Positions 57,373 through 64,000 of a stretch of DNA of 64,000 nt are shown here, piece by piece (the stretch's first letter is position 1; each line of letters begins with the position of its first letter). The stretch is taken from positions 930,001 through 994,000 of the forward strand of contig NZ_CP048834.1 in assembly GCF_012971745.1 (NCBI RefSeq). Reading direction: 5' to 3'. Made by a program: the position numbers and the translations under genes. The DNA is from Starkeya sp. ORNL1 (GTDB lineage Bacteria; Pseudomonadota; Alphaproteobacteria; Rhizobiales; Xanthobacteraceae). The notes below the pieces were generated by a model. The model was not told the DNA's origin and ran no database searches. It was given only the letters and a program-made list of their open reading frames with translations.

Positions 57373-57792
57373 TCATTGCCAGCCGGCGTCGATGAGGGTC
57401 TGCTTGCACACACCGCGCACCACCTTGCTGGAGCCCAGCAGGCAGTCGAGGATGTTGGCATCGCCCGGCTGCACGCCGCTGCAGAACTCGGCGACATCGG
57501 CGCTGCAGGCCTTGAAGGAGCCGGCCTGGGCCGCGGCGCGCTGCTGGATCGAGGCGACCACGCGCTGATAGTCGGCAAAGCACTGCGGCGGCACCTCGGC
57601 CTGGTGCTCATTGAGGCACTGCATCACCTGCCCGCTGCCGATATTGACCTTGCCGCAGTATTTCTCGATGGACGGCCCGCAGCTCTGCGCGATCAGTGCG
57701 CCGGCCTGCCGGTAGCTCATGGTCTGCGCCTCGGCGCTGCCGGCCCAGCCGGCGAACACCAGCGCAGCCAGTGCGATTGCGATGCGTGTCAT
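57373..57792 (-). CDS. Exported cysteine-rich repeat protein
   Basis: The 139-residue protein has a signal peptide (MTRIAIALAALVFAGWAGSA) and two copies of a Cys pattern resembling the Cys-rich repeat family: CGPSIEKYCGKVNIGSGQVM then CL, QCF, and CSADVAEFCSGVQPGDANIL then CL, C. Eight Cys in the mature part imply disulfide bonds in the periplasm. The function of bacterial members is unknown. The gene precedes the OmpA-like gene in the same direction, so the two are probably cotranscribed. Confidence 0.78.
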   Translation of the reverse strand: MTRIAIALAALVFAGWAGSAEAQTMSYRQAGALIAQSCGPSIEKYCGKVNIGSGQVMQCLNEHQAEVPPQCFADYQRVVASIQQRAAAQAGSFKACSADVAEFCSGVQPGDANILDCLLGSSKVVRGVCKQTLIDAGWQ

Positions 57793-57973
57793 TCTTCCCC
57801 CAGTTCAATAGAGCCTGTCTCAAGTCGCAGCACGGCAATACCAGCCGCGGCGCCGCGACTGGTAGCATTATCTCGCTGGATAGTCCGTCTTCACGCAACG
57901 GCGGTGACGAAACATGGTTATGCCGGTGTGCGGGTTGCGGCGCGCGCGGCCCGCTGCTACGGCTCTGCGCCAA

Positions 57974-58048
57974 GCCGGTTTAGCTCAGCGGTAGAGCAGC
58001 GGTTTTGTAAACCGAAGGTCGGGGGTTCAATCCCCTCAACCGGCACCA
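57974..58048 (+). tRNA. tRNA-Thr (anticodon TGT)
   Basis: The plus strand gives GCCGGTTTAGCTCAGCGGTA, anticodon loop TTTGTAA, GGTTCAATCCC and the acceptor end AACCGGCACCA. An integrase remnant follows directly, so its 3' end was probably an attachment site. Confidence 0.95.
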
Positions 58049-58098
58049 ACGCCCCGTCCACGCTGGGCGACAGACGTCCATAAAGCGTTTCTACCTAA

Positions 58099-58440
58099 CG
58101 GTTTCCGAGCGCTGAGCCGTCCACCGCCATCTGGCGGGGGCTCTGGCGGCTGGCATATCGGTTCGGCGGCATGCAGAAGCTCCTCGCGCTCGGTGTTTAT
58201 CCCTCAATTTCGCTCGCGGCGGCCCCGGAGGAGCGGGAGAGCGCGAAGCGTGGTTTGAAGCAGGGCATCGATCCCTCCGCCAGCAAAAAGGCGGCACGAG
58301 AGGCACCGTTCGCAACTGTCACAACCGCGGGCGTAGAGGACCGGCTTCCGGGCGCCGGGTCAAAGGCTGACGATGGCGATATCCAGATGATAGCTGATGC
58401 TAGTCCAGATCCTCCGGCGTCTCGCCGTACCGGCGGATGA
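58099..58440 (+). pseudogene. P4-type integrase remnant behind tRNA-Thr
   Basis: The frame contains LWRLAYRFGGMQKLLALGVY, then PSISLAAAPEERESAKRGLK and QGIDPSASKKAAREA. This corresponds to the arm-binding/DUF4102 region of P4-like tyrosine integrases, normally near residues 45-100 of a 400-residue protein. The preceding part is degenerate, and after about 65 recognisable residues the frame loses similarity. No catalytic domain follows. The remaining sequence between 58049 and 58399 holds nothing else. Confidence 0.75.
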
Positions 58441-58636
58441 TCACGGCGGGTTCGAACTCGCCGACGTCCGGATCGCCTGTCCTCGAGAATGCAATTACGC
58501 CAGCCTTGCTGTTGGCGAGGGCGAGCGCCGTCGCTTCGGCCTGGGCTTTGCTCTGCATCTCTCGCGCCTCCTCGCCGACGAGCTCGCCGTCTTCAGTGCG
58601 AACGAATGGGATGACGACGTAGTAGGTGATGCTCAT
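58400..58636 (-). CDS. Small conserved hypothetical protein
   Basis: The 78-residue frame has AAGGTGG ahead of its ATG. The sequence MSITYYVVIPFVRTEDGELV then GEEAREMQSKAQAEATALAL and AGVIAFSRTGDPDVGEFEPA looks like a compact alpha/beta domain (strand, long helix, two strands). It is similar to small proteins I recall from rhizobial accessory regions, with no known function. Its 3' end lies against the integrase remnant on the other strand. Confidence 0.6.
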   Translation of the reverse strand: MSITYYVVIPFVRTEDGELVGEEAREMQSKAQAEATALALANSKAGVIAFSRTGDPDVGEFEPAVIIRRYGETPEDLD

Positions 58637-58701
58637 ACTGCCACCTTATGGCCCGCCCGCAACGCACTCGGAAGCAGACGCTTCCGCAGGCCACTGAACG
58701 G

Positions 58702-59178
58702 TCACAGCTTGCCGTGCAGCCACATGATGGCCTCGGATGCAAAAGTTCGCATGTTCGCCAGACGATCCGCGGAGCCGGTTTCCATGGTCCGGACCGCCTC
58801 GATCGGACCAGACACGGCGATGCAGCTGTGCCCCGCCGCATCGCCATATCGATTGCCCGCCGGTCCCGCGGCGCCGGTTTCCGCCAGACCCCAGGTCGCT
58901 CTGAGCCGCTCACGGAGCCGACGCGCGACAAGCAGGGCGTAGGCTTCGGTCGCCGGCCTGATCCCTTGCATATCGGCCGGCGTGATCCCGAGCAGACCCT
59001 CGCGCGCATGGCCCGTATAGAGGACTGCGCCGCCGAGGAAGAAGGCGGATGCTCCGGCTTGTGCAAGCAATGAGGCAGCGATCAAGCCACCAGTGGACGA
59101 TTCTCCCACCGCAACAGTCTCACCGCGAGCGCGCAGGCGCTCGCTGAGCTTCGCGGCGTCGACCAGCAGCGTTTGCAT
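58702..59178 (-). CDS. CinA C-terminal-domain protein (nicotinamide-nucleotide amidase-like)
   Basis: The start at 59178 follows GGAGAGG and gives 158 residues. The protein is a stand-alone CinA C-terminal domain, related to NMN deamidase PncC: VAVGESSTGGLIAASLLAQA, ASAFFLGGAVLYTGHAREG and WGLAETGAAGPAGNRYGDAA. The usual AESCTGG motif reads GESSTGG here, with Ser in place of Cys, which leaves activity uncertain. A 79-residue orphan gene precedes it closely, so they may form a pair. Confidence 0.8.
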   Translation of the reverse strand: MQTLLVDAAKLSERLRARGETVAVGESSTGGLIAASLLAQAGASAFFLGGAVLYTGHAREGLLGITPADMQGIRPATEAYALLVARRLRERLRATWGLAETGAAGPAGNRYGDAAGHSCIAVSGPIEAVRTMETGSADRLANMRTFASEAIMWLHGKL

Positions 59179-59223
59179 GACCTCTCCGAAATTCAGCATG
59201 GCGAGGGTGGCGCCGATCGAGGA

Positions 59224-59463
59224 TCAATCCACCCACCACTGCCGAAACGTCTTGAATTCTCGGCCGACCGATTCCGACACATGCCATGGCGACGCGAGGG
59301 TCACGCCCTGCGGGCCTTCGACCGTGCGAAATCCCCTTGCTTCGAGGCTTCGGAAGAAGGATTCCGTCGCCTCACCTGCGTGCTCGAGCACCTGCATTTC
59401 GCTCATCGGAATTCTGCATTCGGCGTCGGCGACGCGCGCCGGCAATTCGCAATCGTTCCCCAT
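59224..59463 (-). CDS. Small hypothetical protein upstream of the CinA-like gene
   Basis: The 79-residue frame starts at an ATG behind GGGGAAGC. The sequence has RIPMSEMQVLEHAGEATESF followed by FRSLEARGFRTVEGPQGVTL and ends REFKTFRQWWVD. It has no membrane segment or known motif. It lies 45 bases upstream of the CinA-like start on the same strand. Confidence 0.5.
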   Translation of the reverse strand: MGNDCELPARVADAECRIPMSEMQVLEHAGEATESFFRSLEARGFRTVEGPQGVTLASPWHVSESVGREFKTFRQWWVD

Positions 59464-59570
59464 AGCTTCCCCTGTTTTCTTTCAAGCGGATGTGCCTCCG
59501 CCTCGCGAACATGATTCGTGCAAGATACCCCATGATGACCATGCAGCCAGCCAACCGCTGGTTCGGACGT

Positions 59571-59708
59571 TCATGCCCCGCTCGCGGTCTCTGCTCTGAT
59601 GCGCGTTCCGAACTGCTCAGCCAGATCGGCTGCGAAGCCGACCACCATCCTCTCGTACGGCGTCATCCGGTCGGCGAAGCGCCCCGCAGGGCGGCTCATG
59701 CCCGCCAT
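59571..59708 (-). CDS. Possible 45-residue ORF
   Basis: The minus-strand frame from ATG 59708 to TGA 59571 encodes MAGMSRPAGRFADRMTPYER and a helical remainder with FAADLAEQFGTRIR. There is no strong ribosome binding site. It may be a small protein or the degraded end of a longer gene. Confidence 0.25.
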   Translation of the reverse strand: MAGMSRPAGRFADRMTPYERMVVGFAADLAEQFGTRIRAETASGA

Positions 59709-59935
59709 CACTGCATCGCCACCTCGAACCCGCCCTGCCCTGCCGTCTCGCTTGGCCGCCGGGTGCGGCCACTCGTCGTCCCCTCTGCAGCCGTTCAGCC
59801 AGGTGGCGAGATGGCAGACCTCGATGTCCGGCGACTTCCCGGCGATGTACCCGGGCGAATCACGCTGGAGATAGAAGGCAAGCCTGTGCCGGCTGCCGGA
59901 ACGCTGTCGTTCGGCATGCTGATCTCGCGGTTGTT

Positions 59936-59979
59936 CAATTGGACCAGCATGATACGATTGTATTAACGCAATCCAATTG
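59936..59979. promoter_or_regulatory. Candidate operator for the XRE regulator
   Basis: caattgga (59936-59943) and tccaattg (59972-59979) are perfect inverted arms with centres 36 bases apart, located 29-72 bases before the XRE start in otherwise AT-rich DNA. Confidence 0.5.
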
Positions 59980-60007
59980 TCTGTACTTTTAGATAAATGT
60001 GAGCTAA

Positions 60008-60292
60008 ATGGACAATCGTCCTACTGGTCGACAACTCGCTGCAGCGAGAGTCCTGCTTGGGCTGTCTCAGCCGGAGTTATCGCAGTTGGCAAAAATCTCG
60101 ACCCCGACCCTGAAGCGCATGGAGGCAAGCGTCGGCGCGGCGGTCGGGATGGCAAACAACGTCGGCGCCGTTGTAGCCGCCCTCGAAGCCGCCGGGATCG
60201 AGTTCCTGAACCACAGCCAGCCGGGCGTGCGGATAAGGGCTCAATCCCTGGGATTGGCGCCGGAGCAGCTGAATGCCTCAAGCGACGATTGA
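60008..60292 (+). CDS. XRE-family helix-turn-helix regulator
   Basis: The 94-residue protein carries one XRE HTH at residues 8-45 (LAAARVLLGLSQPELSQLAK, ISTPTLKRME) and a short C-terminal helix ending LEAAGIEFLNHSQPG, the pattern of small regulators found in genomic islands of rhizobia. It has no ligand domain. An inverted repeat upstream suggests autoregulation, and the antiporter gene follows by 66 bases in the same direction, so it may be a target. Confidence 0.85.
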   Translation: MDNRPTGRQLAAARVLLGLSQPELSQLAKISTPTLKRMEASVGAAVGMANNVGAVVAALEAAGIEFLNHSQPGVRIRAQSLGLAPEQLNASSDD

Positions 60293-60358
60293 TCCTCCCG
60301 GGCGGTCGGCACAACTCGCCGCGCCGACGCGCGCACGTCACGGCCGCAGCGTGTCTCG

Positions 60359-62074
60359 ATGAACCACGATGTCTCGCTCATCGCCACTATCGCCATGGGC
60401 TTCGTCCTGGCTTTCTGCTTCGGTTATCTCGCCATACGCCTGCGGTTGCCGCCGCTGGTCGGCTATCTGGTCGCCGGTGTCGCGCTTGGCTCATCGACAC
60501 CCGGCTTCGTCGCCGACGCCGCCATCGCCGGCCAACTCGCCGAAGTTGGCGTTATCCTGCTGATGTTCGGGGTCGGCCTGCATTTTTCAGCCGCGGATCT
60601 CATGGCCGTGCGCTCGATCGCGATTCCTGGCGCGATTGGCCAAATCGTCATTGCCACCACCATGGGGATAGGGTTGGCCGCGGCATGGGGCTGGAGCTTC
60701 GGCACCGGCCTCGTCTTTGGTCTCAGCCTCTCGATCGCCAGCACCGTCGTGCTGCTGCGCGCGCTCGAGGATCGCAACGAGATGACCTCGACCGCCGGAC
60801 GCATCTCGATCGGCTGGCTCATCGTGGAAGACCTGGTGACGGTATTTGCCTTGGTGCTGCTGCCGACGCTGGCCGAGCTCCTCGGCGGCCATGTCAGCCC
60901 GCACGGCGACGGCGCACCGGCAGGTGGCCTCGCGGTCGCCTTCGCGCTCGTCGTCACGCTCTGCAAGGTCGGAGGCTTCGTTGCACTGGCGATGCTGCTT
61001 GGTCCGCGCCTGGTGCCCTGGCTGCTCAAGCAGGCGGCACGCACGGGCTCGCGCGAGTTGTTCACGCTCGCCGTCCTCGCCGTGGCGCTCGGCATCGCCT
61101 ATGGCTCGGCCGAAATATTCGGCGTTTCGTTCGCTCTCGGGGCGTTCTTTGCGGGCGTCGTTTTGAGCGAGTCCCACTTCAGTCACCGCGCCGCGGCCGA
61201 CTCCTTGCCGCTGCAGAATGCGTTCGCTGTACTGTTCTTCGTCTCCGTCGGGATGCTGTTCGACCCCTCGATCCTCATCTACCAGCCGCTTGCGGTCGTC
61301 ACCGTGCTAGCCGTCATCCTGTTCGGCAAGTCGCTCGCAGCCTTCGTGATCGTGCTTGGGCTGGGCTATCCGATACCGACCGCGCTCGCCATTTCCGCCT
61401 CGCTCGCGCAGATCGGCGAATTCTCCTTCATTCTGGCCGGACTCGGCATCGCCACCGGGCTGCTCACGGCGGAGGCGCGTGACCTGATTCTGGCAGGCTC
61501 GCTCCTGTCGATCATCCTGAACCCCTTCCTCTTCGCCACGGTCGACGCACTCGTGCCGAAGCTGCGAGCGGCAGGCGGGGCGAACGCCTACGGCCGGGAG
61601 CGTCTCGCCGTCCTGCTTCAGCGGCTGCAGGACACAAGCAAGCGGCAGTCCGAGCGCGAAGCCGAACACAGGCTGCAGGTCGAGCGACTGGTCGAGCGGT
61701 TCCCGATCTTTGCCGCCCTCGACGCGCAGGCACGCGAGAACCTGCTGCTACTCTTCAGCTCTCGCACCGCGATGCCGGGTGAGCGCCTCATCCGCAAGGG
61801 GGACCGGCCAGACGCCGCCTATTTCATTTCGACCGGAGCGGTGGAGGTTGCCATTCCCAAGCGCAACATCCGATTGAGCCACGGTGACTTCTTCGGCGAG
61901 ATGGCCCTGTTGAGCGGCGCGCGGCGCACCGCCGACGTGACCGCCATCGACTATTGCGAGTTCCTCGTGCTCACGCGGCGGGACTTCCAGTCCTTCGTCT
62001 CACGGCATCCCGAGTTGCGCGAGGGATTGAAGAAGGTCGCGGCGGAGCGCGAGGAAATGAACCGGGACGCCTGA
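60359..62074 (+). CDS. CPA2-type monovalent cation:proton antiporter with C-terminal cNMP-binding-like domain
   Basis: The 571-residue protein has about 12 membrane helices (residues 5-385) of the Kef/YbaL-type exchanger: LRLPPLVGYLVAGVALGSST, the helix-break GVILLMFGVGLHF, SIASTVVLLRAL, and GWLIVEDLVTVFAL with the E-D ion-binding pair, then GSAEIFGVSFALGAFFAGVV. Where relatives carry a TrkA-N (RCK) domain, this one has a helical linker (about 405-445) and a cyclic-nucleotide-binding-like domain (about 448-565; ERLIRKGDRPDAAYFISTGA, LSHGDFFGEMALLSGARRTA). Substrate ion and ligand are unknown. Confidence 0.85.
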   Translation: MNHDVSLIATIAMGFVLAFCFGYLAIRLRLPPLVGYLVAGVALGSSTPGFVADAAIAGQLAEVGVILLMFGVGLHFSAADLMAVRSIAIPGAIGQIVIATTMGIGLAAAWGWSFGTGLVFGLSLSIASTVVLLRALEDRNEMTSTAGRISIGWLIVEDLVTVFALVLLPTLAELLGGHVSPHGDGAPAGGLAVAFALVVTLCKVGGFVALAMLLGPRLVPWLLKQAARTGSRELFTLAVLAVALGIAYGSAEIFGVSFALGAFFAGVVLSESHFSHRAAADSLPLQNAFAVLFFVSVGMLFDPSILIYQPLAVVTVLAVILFGKSLAAFVIVLGLGYPIPTALAISASLAQIGEFSFILAGLGIATGLLTAEARDLILAGSLLSIILNPFLFATVDALVPKLRAAGGANAYGRERLAVLLQRLQDTSKRQSEREAEHRLQVERLVERFPIFAALDAQARENLLLLFSSRTAMPGERLIRKGDRPDAAYFISTGAVEVAIPKRNIRLSHGDFFGEMALLSGARRTADVTAIDYCEFLVLTRRDFQSFVSRHPELREGLKKVAAEREEMNRDA

Positions 62075-62159
62075 CCTGGCGCACCTGAGCCGAATGCCCC
62101 GACATCGTTTTGGCAGGCGTCACCAATTGCCGGGCTCGTATCGAGACCCGGCATGAGTG

Positions 62160-63176
62160 TCATCCATTTGCCTCGACGGTCAGGGTCAGCGACAGCAGTT
62201 CGGCCGCCCGCTTGCCGAGAATGATCTCCTCGTCGGAACGCGGGAGATTCAGCGCCTTGACGTGTGCCGCGCAATCGAACTCGCCCATGTCGAACGGATA
62301 GTCGGTGCCGAACAGCACATGGCCCGAACCGACCCACTCGATGAGCGATCGCAGCGTCGGCTGCGAATGGGTGAGCGTGTCGTAGAAGAAGCGGCCGAAA
62401 TCCTCTTCGGGCGAGACCTTGAGATGCACCTTCGCCTCCGCCCGCTCGTGCCAGCCATGGACGAAGCGGCCGACCTGGTAGGGCGTGAAGCCGCCGCCAT
62501 GCGAGAGCATCACCTTGAGGTTCGGGTGGCGCTGGAACACCCCGCCAAACACCAGGCTGGCCGCGGCGATCGTGGTGTCGAGCGGGTTTCCAATGAGGTT
62601 GGACAGATAGTAGGACTTGGTCCGGTCCGCGCCGGCCGGCTTCTGCGGATGGATGAAGATGAAGGCGCCGAGTTCGTCGGCGACCTCCCAGATCTCCTCG
62701 AGATCCGGGTCGTCGAGGTTCTTGCCTTCGATATGCGAGCCCAGCATCGCTCCCTTGAGCCCGAGTTGCTTCATCGCACGGCGCAATTCCTGGGCGGCGG
62801 CGGCCGGCGACTGCAGCGGCAGGGTCGCCAGGCCAGCGAAACGATCCGGCATGGCGCGCACCTGCGCGGCGATCTGCTCGTTCTGGATCTGCGCGAACGC
62901 CTGGGCGAGCTGCGGCTCGGCATTGTAGACGAGCGTGTGCGGCACGACCGAGAGCACCTGCATGTCGACGCCAGTATCGGCCATCGTCTTCAGGCGCAGA
63001 TCCACGTCCCAGGCGAGGCGCGGGAAGTTGCCGCGGGTCCGCCCCATCATCTCGAGGGTGGCGCCCTCGGCCCGCATATTGGAGAGCCGGGGCCCCATCT
63101 CCGACGATTCCGCGCACATCAGCCGCATCGTCTCCTCGGAGAGGATGTGGGCGTGGACATCGATTACCTGCGTCAT
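62160..63176 (-). CDS. Amidohydrolase of the ACMSD/amidohydrolase-2 type
   Basis: The start at 63176 gives 338 residues. The amidohydrolase-2 fold binds a single metal in a TIM barrel: DVHAHI near the N-terminus (H-x-H), FIFIHPQKPAG, MLSHGGGFTPYQ and the late Asp in LFGTDYPFDMGEF. Relatives decarboxylate aromatic or semialdehyde acids such as ACMS, uracil-5-carboxylate or gamma-resorcylate. It begins five bases after the TctA-type permease gene, so it probably acts on the imported carboxylate. The frame stays open far upstream, but that part is not protein-like. Confidence 0.88.
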   Translation of the reverse strand: MTQVIDVHAHILSEETMRLMCAESSEMGPRLSNMRAEGATLEMMGRTRGNFPRLAWDVDLRLKTMADTGVDMQVLSVVPHTLVYNAEPQLAQAFAQIQNEQIAAQVRAMPDRFAGLATLPLQSPAAAAQELRRAMKQLGLKGAMLGSHIEGKNLDDPDLEEIWEVADELGAFIFIHPQKPAGADRTKSYYLSNLIGNPLDTTIAAASLVFGGVFQRHPNLKVMLSHGGGFTPYQVGRFVHGWHERAEAKVHLKVSPEEDFGRFFYDTLTHSQPTLRSLIEWVGSGHVLFGTDYPFDMGEFDCAAHVKALNLPRSDEEIILGKRAAELLSLTLTVEANG

Positions 63177-63181
63177 GGAGC

Positions 63182-64000
63182 TTACCCTGCTTTGAGAGCC
63201 GTGCGGCGTGCGCGCCGCCTTTGAAGGGAGATCAGCAGCGGCCCGACGAGCGAGAAGATCACCGCGAACAGCAGGATCGCCGCGATCGGGCGCTGGATGA
63301 AGATCAGGAGCGATCCTTCGGAGAACATCAGCGACTGCCTGAGCGAGCTTTCCATGATGGGCGTGAGCACCATGGCCAGCACCAGCGGCGCGCGCGGAAA
63401 GTCCGTCTTGATCATGAAGTAGCCGATCACGCCGAACACGATCGCCACCACGACCGGGAAGATGGTGAGCGTCTGGGCGTAGGCGCCAACGAGCGAGAGC
63501 ACGATGATGCCCGGCGCCAGATAGACGTAGGGAACGCGCAGCACCGAGGCGAACAGCGGTGCCAGCGGCAGGTTCAGGATCAGCAGCATGAGGTTGCCGG
63601 TGAACATGCTGGCGATAAGGCCCCAGACGAGGGCCGGCTGCTCGGTCATCAGCGACGGGCCGGGCCGGATGCCCGCCAGGATGAGCGCGCCGAGCAGCAC
63701 CGCGGTGCCGGGACCACCGGGAATGCCGAGCGCCAGCATCGGCACATAGGCACCGTGTGCCGATGCGTTGTTGGCGGATTCGGCCGCCGCGATGCCGTCG
63801 AGTGCGCCGTGGCCGAACTGCTCCGGATGCTTGCTGAAGCGACGCTCGACGAAATAGGCCATCAGCGAAGACACCGCCGCGCCCGCCCCCGGCATGACGC
63901 CGATGATGAAGCCGATGATGCCGCCGCGCAGTATGGCGGCACGACACTTGATCCAGTCTGCCTTGGTCAGCCACAGCTCGCGCAGCCGCATCTTGGCGAC
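63182..64000 (-). CDS. tctA: Tripartite tricarboxylate transporter permease TctA (partial, cut by right edge)
   Basis: The visible 272 or so C-terminal residues contain FIIGVMPGAGAAVSSLMAYF with the conserved Gly/Ala motif, ESANNASAHGAYVPMLALGI with PGGPGTAVLLGAL, and then five to six membrane helices ending with the basic RRRARRTALKAG tail. These are hallmark features of the large TctA subunit, which works with TctB and a periplasmic TctC binding protein to import carboxylates. The N-terminal half lies outside the window, as do any TctB and TctC genes. Confidence 0.92.
   Translation of the reverse strand, partial: VAKMRLRELWLTKADWIKCRAAILRGGIIGFIIGVMPGAGAAVSSLMAYFVERRFSKHPEQFGHGALDGIAAAESANNASAHGAYVPMLALGIPGGPGTAVLLGALILAGIRPGPSLMTEQPALVWGLIASMFTGNLMLLILNLPLAPLFASVLRVPYVYLAPGIIVLSLVGAYAQTLTIFPVVVAIVFGVIGYFMIKTDFPRAPLVLAMVLTPIMESSLRQSLMFSEGSLLIFIQRPIAAILLFAVIFSLVGPLLISLQRRRARRTALKAG

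Larger units (their letters stand above)
59464..60007. other. Region of 544 bases with little coding evidence and a candidate operator
   Basis: The region holds a possible 45-codon frame at 59571-59708 and, near its right end, an AT-rich segment with the inverted repeat at 59936-59979 and a possible -10 (TAGATAAAT). Otherwise nothing convincing was seen. Confidence 0.45.

Noticed and set aside
62160..63974. Apparent 604-residue fusion reading through amidohydrolase and permease region
   Set aside because: Upstream of 63176 the frame is antisense or out of frame to the clear TctA sequence and has low-complexity Arg/His composition. The amidohydrolase begins naturally with MTQVIDVHAHI.

Overview
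The window looks like the chromosome of a high-GC alphaproteobacterium of the order Hyphomicrobiales (Rhizobiales), probably a Xanthobacteraceae-type organism. The evidence is an alphaproteobacterial ribosomal gene order (no rpsD in the alpha operon, adk directly after secY), dispersed palindromic repeats of the kind common in that order, and the overall protein repertoire. The genus is an inference.

Layout. (1) 1-6.5 kb, minus strand: the end of a reduced phage gene cluster. It has three unrecognised leading genes, a Nu1-like small-terminase/HTH protein, a coiled-coil protein, a fragment resembling the C-terminal tail of a ClpP-type prohead protease, a tail assembly chaperone with a -1 slippery heptamer and a 52-codon overlapping extension, and a tape measure protein that runs off the left edge. 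No large terminase, portal, capsid or tail-tube gene lies between them. (2) 6.7-13.8 kb: host accessory and housekeeping genes (metallo-beta-lactamase-fold protein beside a TetR remnant, secreted alpha/beta-hydrolase-like protein, polysaccharide deacetylase, sugar-phosphate transferase, RluC-type pseudouridine synthase). (3) 13.9-15.8 kb, plus strand: a fluoride-resistance operon with a sigma70-like promoter, a crcB-type fluoride riboswitch, a possible 39-codon ORF, then DUF190, fluC, fluC, DUF190. (4) 15.9-18.7 kb: rarA and a Deg/HtrA-type periplasmic protease. (5) 18.8-53.0 kb, minus strand: a nearly uninterrupted gene-expression superregion. In transcription order it is tRNA-Tyr, tRNA-Gly, a lipoprotein gene, tufB, tRNA-Trp, secE-nusG, rplKA, rplJL, rpoBC, rpsL-rpsG-fusA-tufA, the S10, spc and alpha operons, rpoA and rplQ. 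(6) 53.2-58.0 kb: rlmB-type methyltransferase, an MHS-type transporter with a large periplasmic insert, RidA, an OmpA-like protein paired with a Cys-rich secreted protein, and tRNA-Thr. (7) 58.1-62.1 kb: an accessory stretch starting with a P4-type integrase remnant directly behind tRNA-Thr, followed by small orphan genes, a CinA-like protein, an XRE regulator with a candidate operator, and a CPA2 antiporter carrying a cyclic-nucleotide-binding-like domain. (8) 62.2-64.0 kb: an amidohydrolase behind a TctA permease gene cut by the right edge.

The most interesting points are the fluoride operon and the phage cluster. In the operon, the two FluC proteins have each lost a different Phe of the pore Phe box, so that only one pore of an antiparallel heterodimer would be complete. 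In the phage cluster, the recoding signal is preserved although the head genes appear to be missing.
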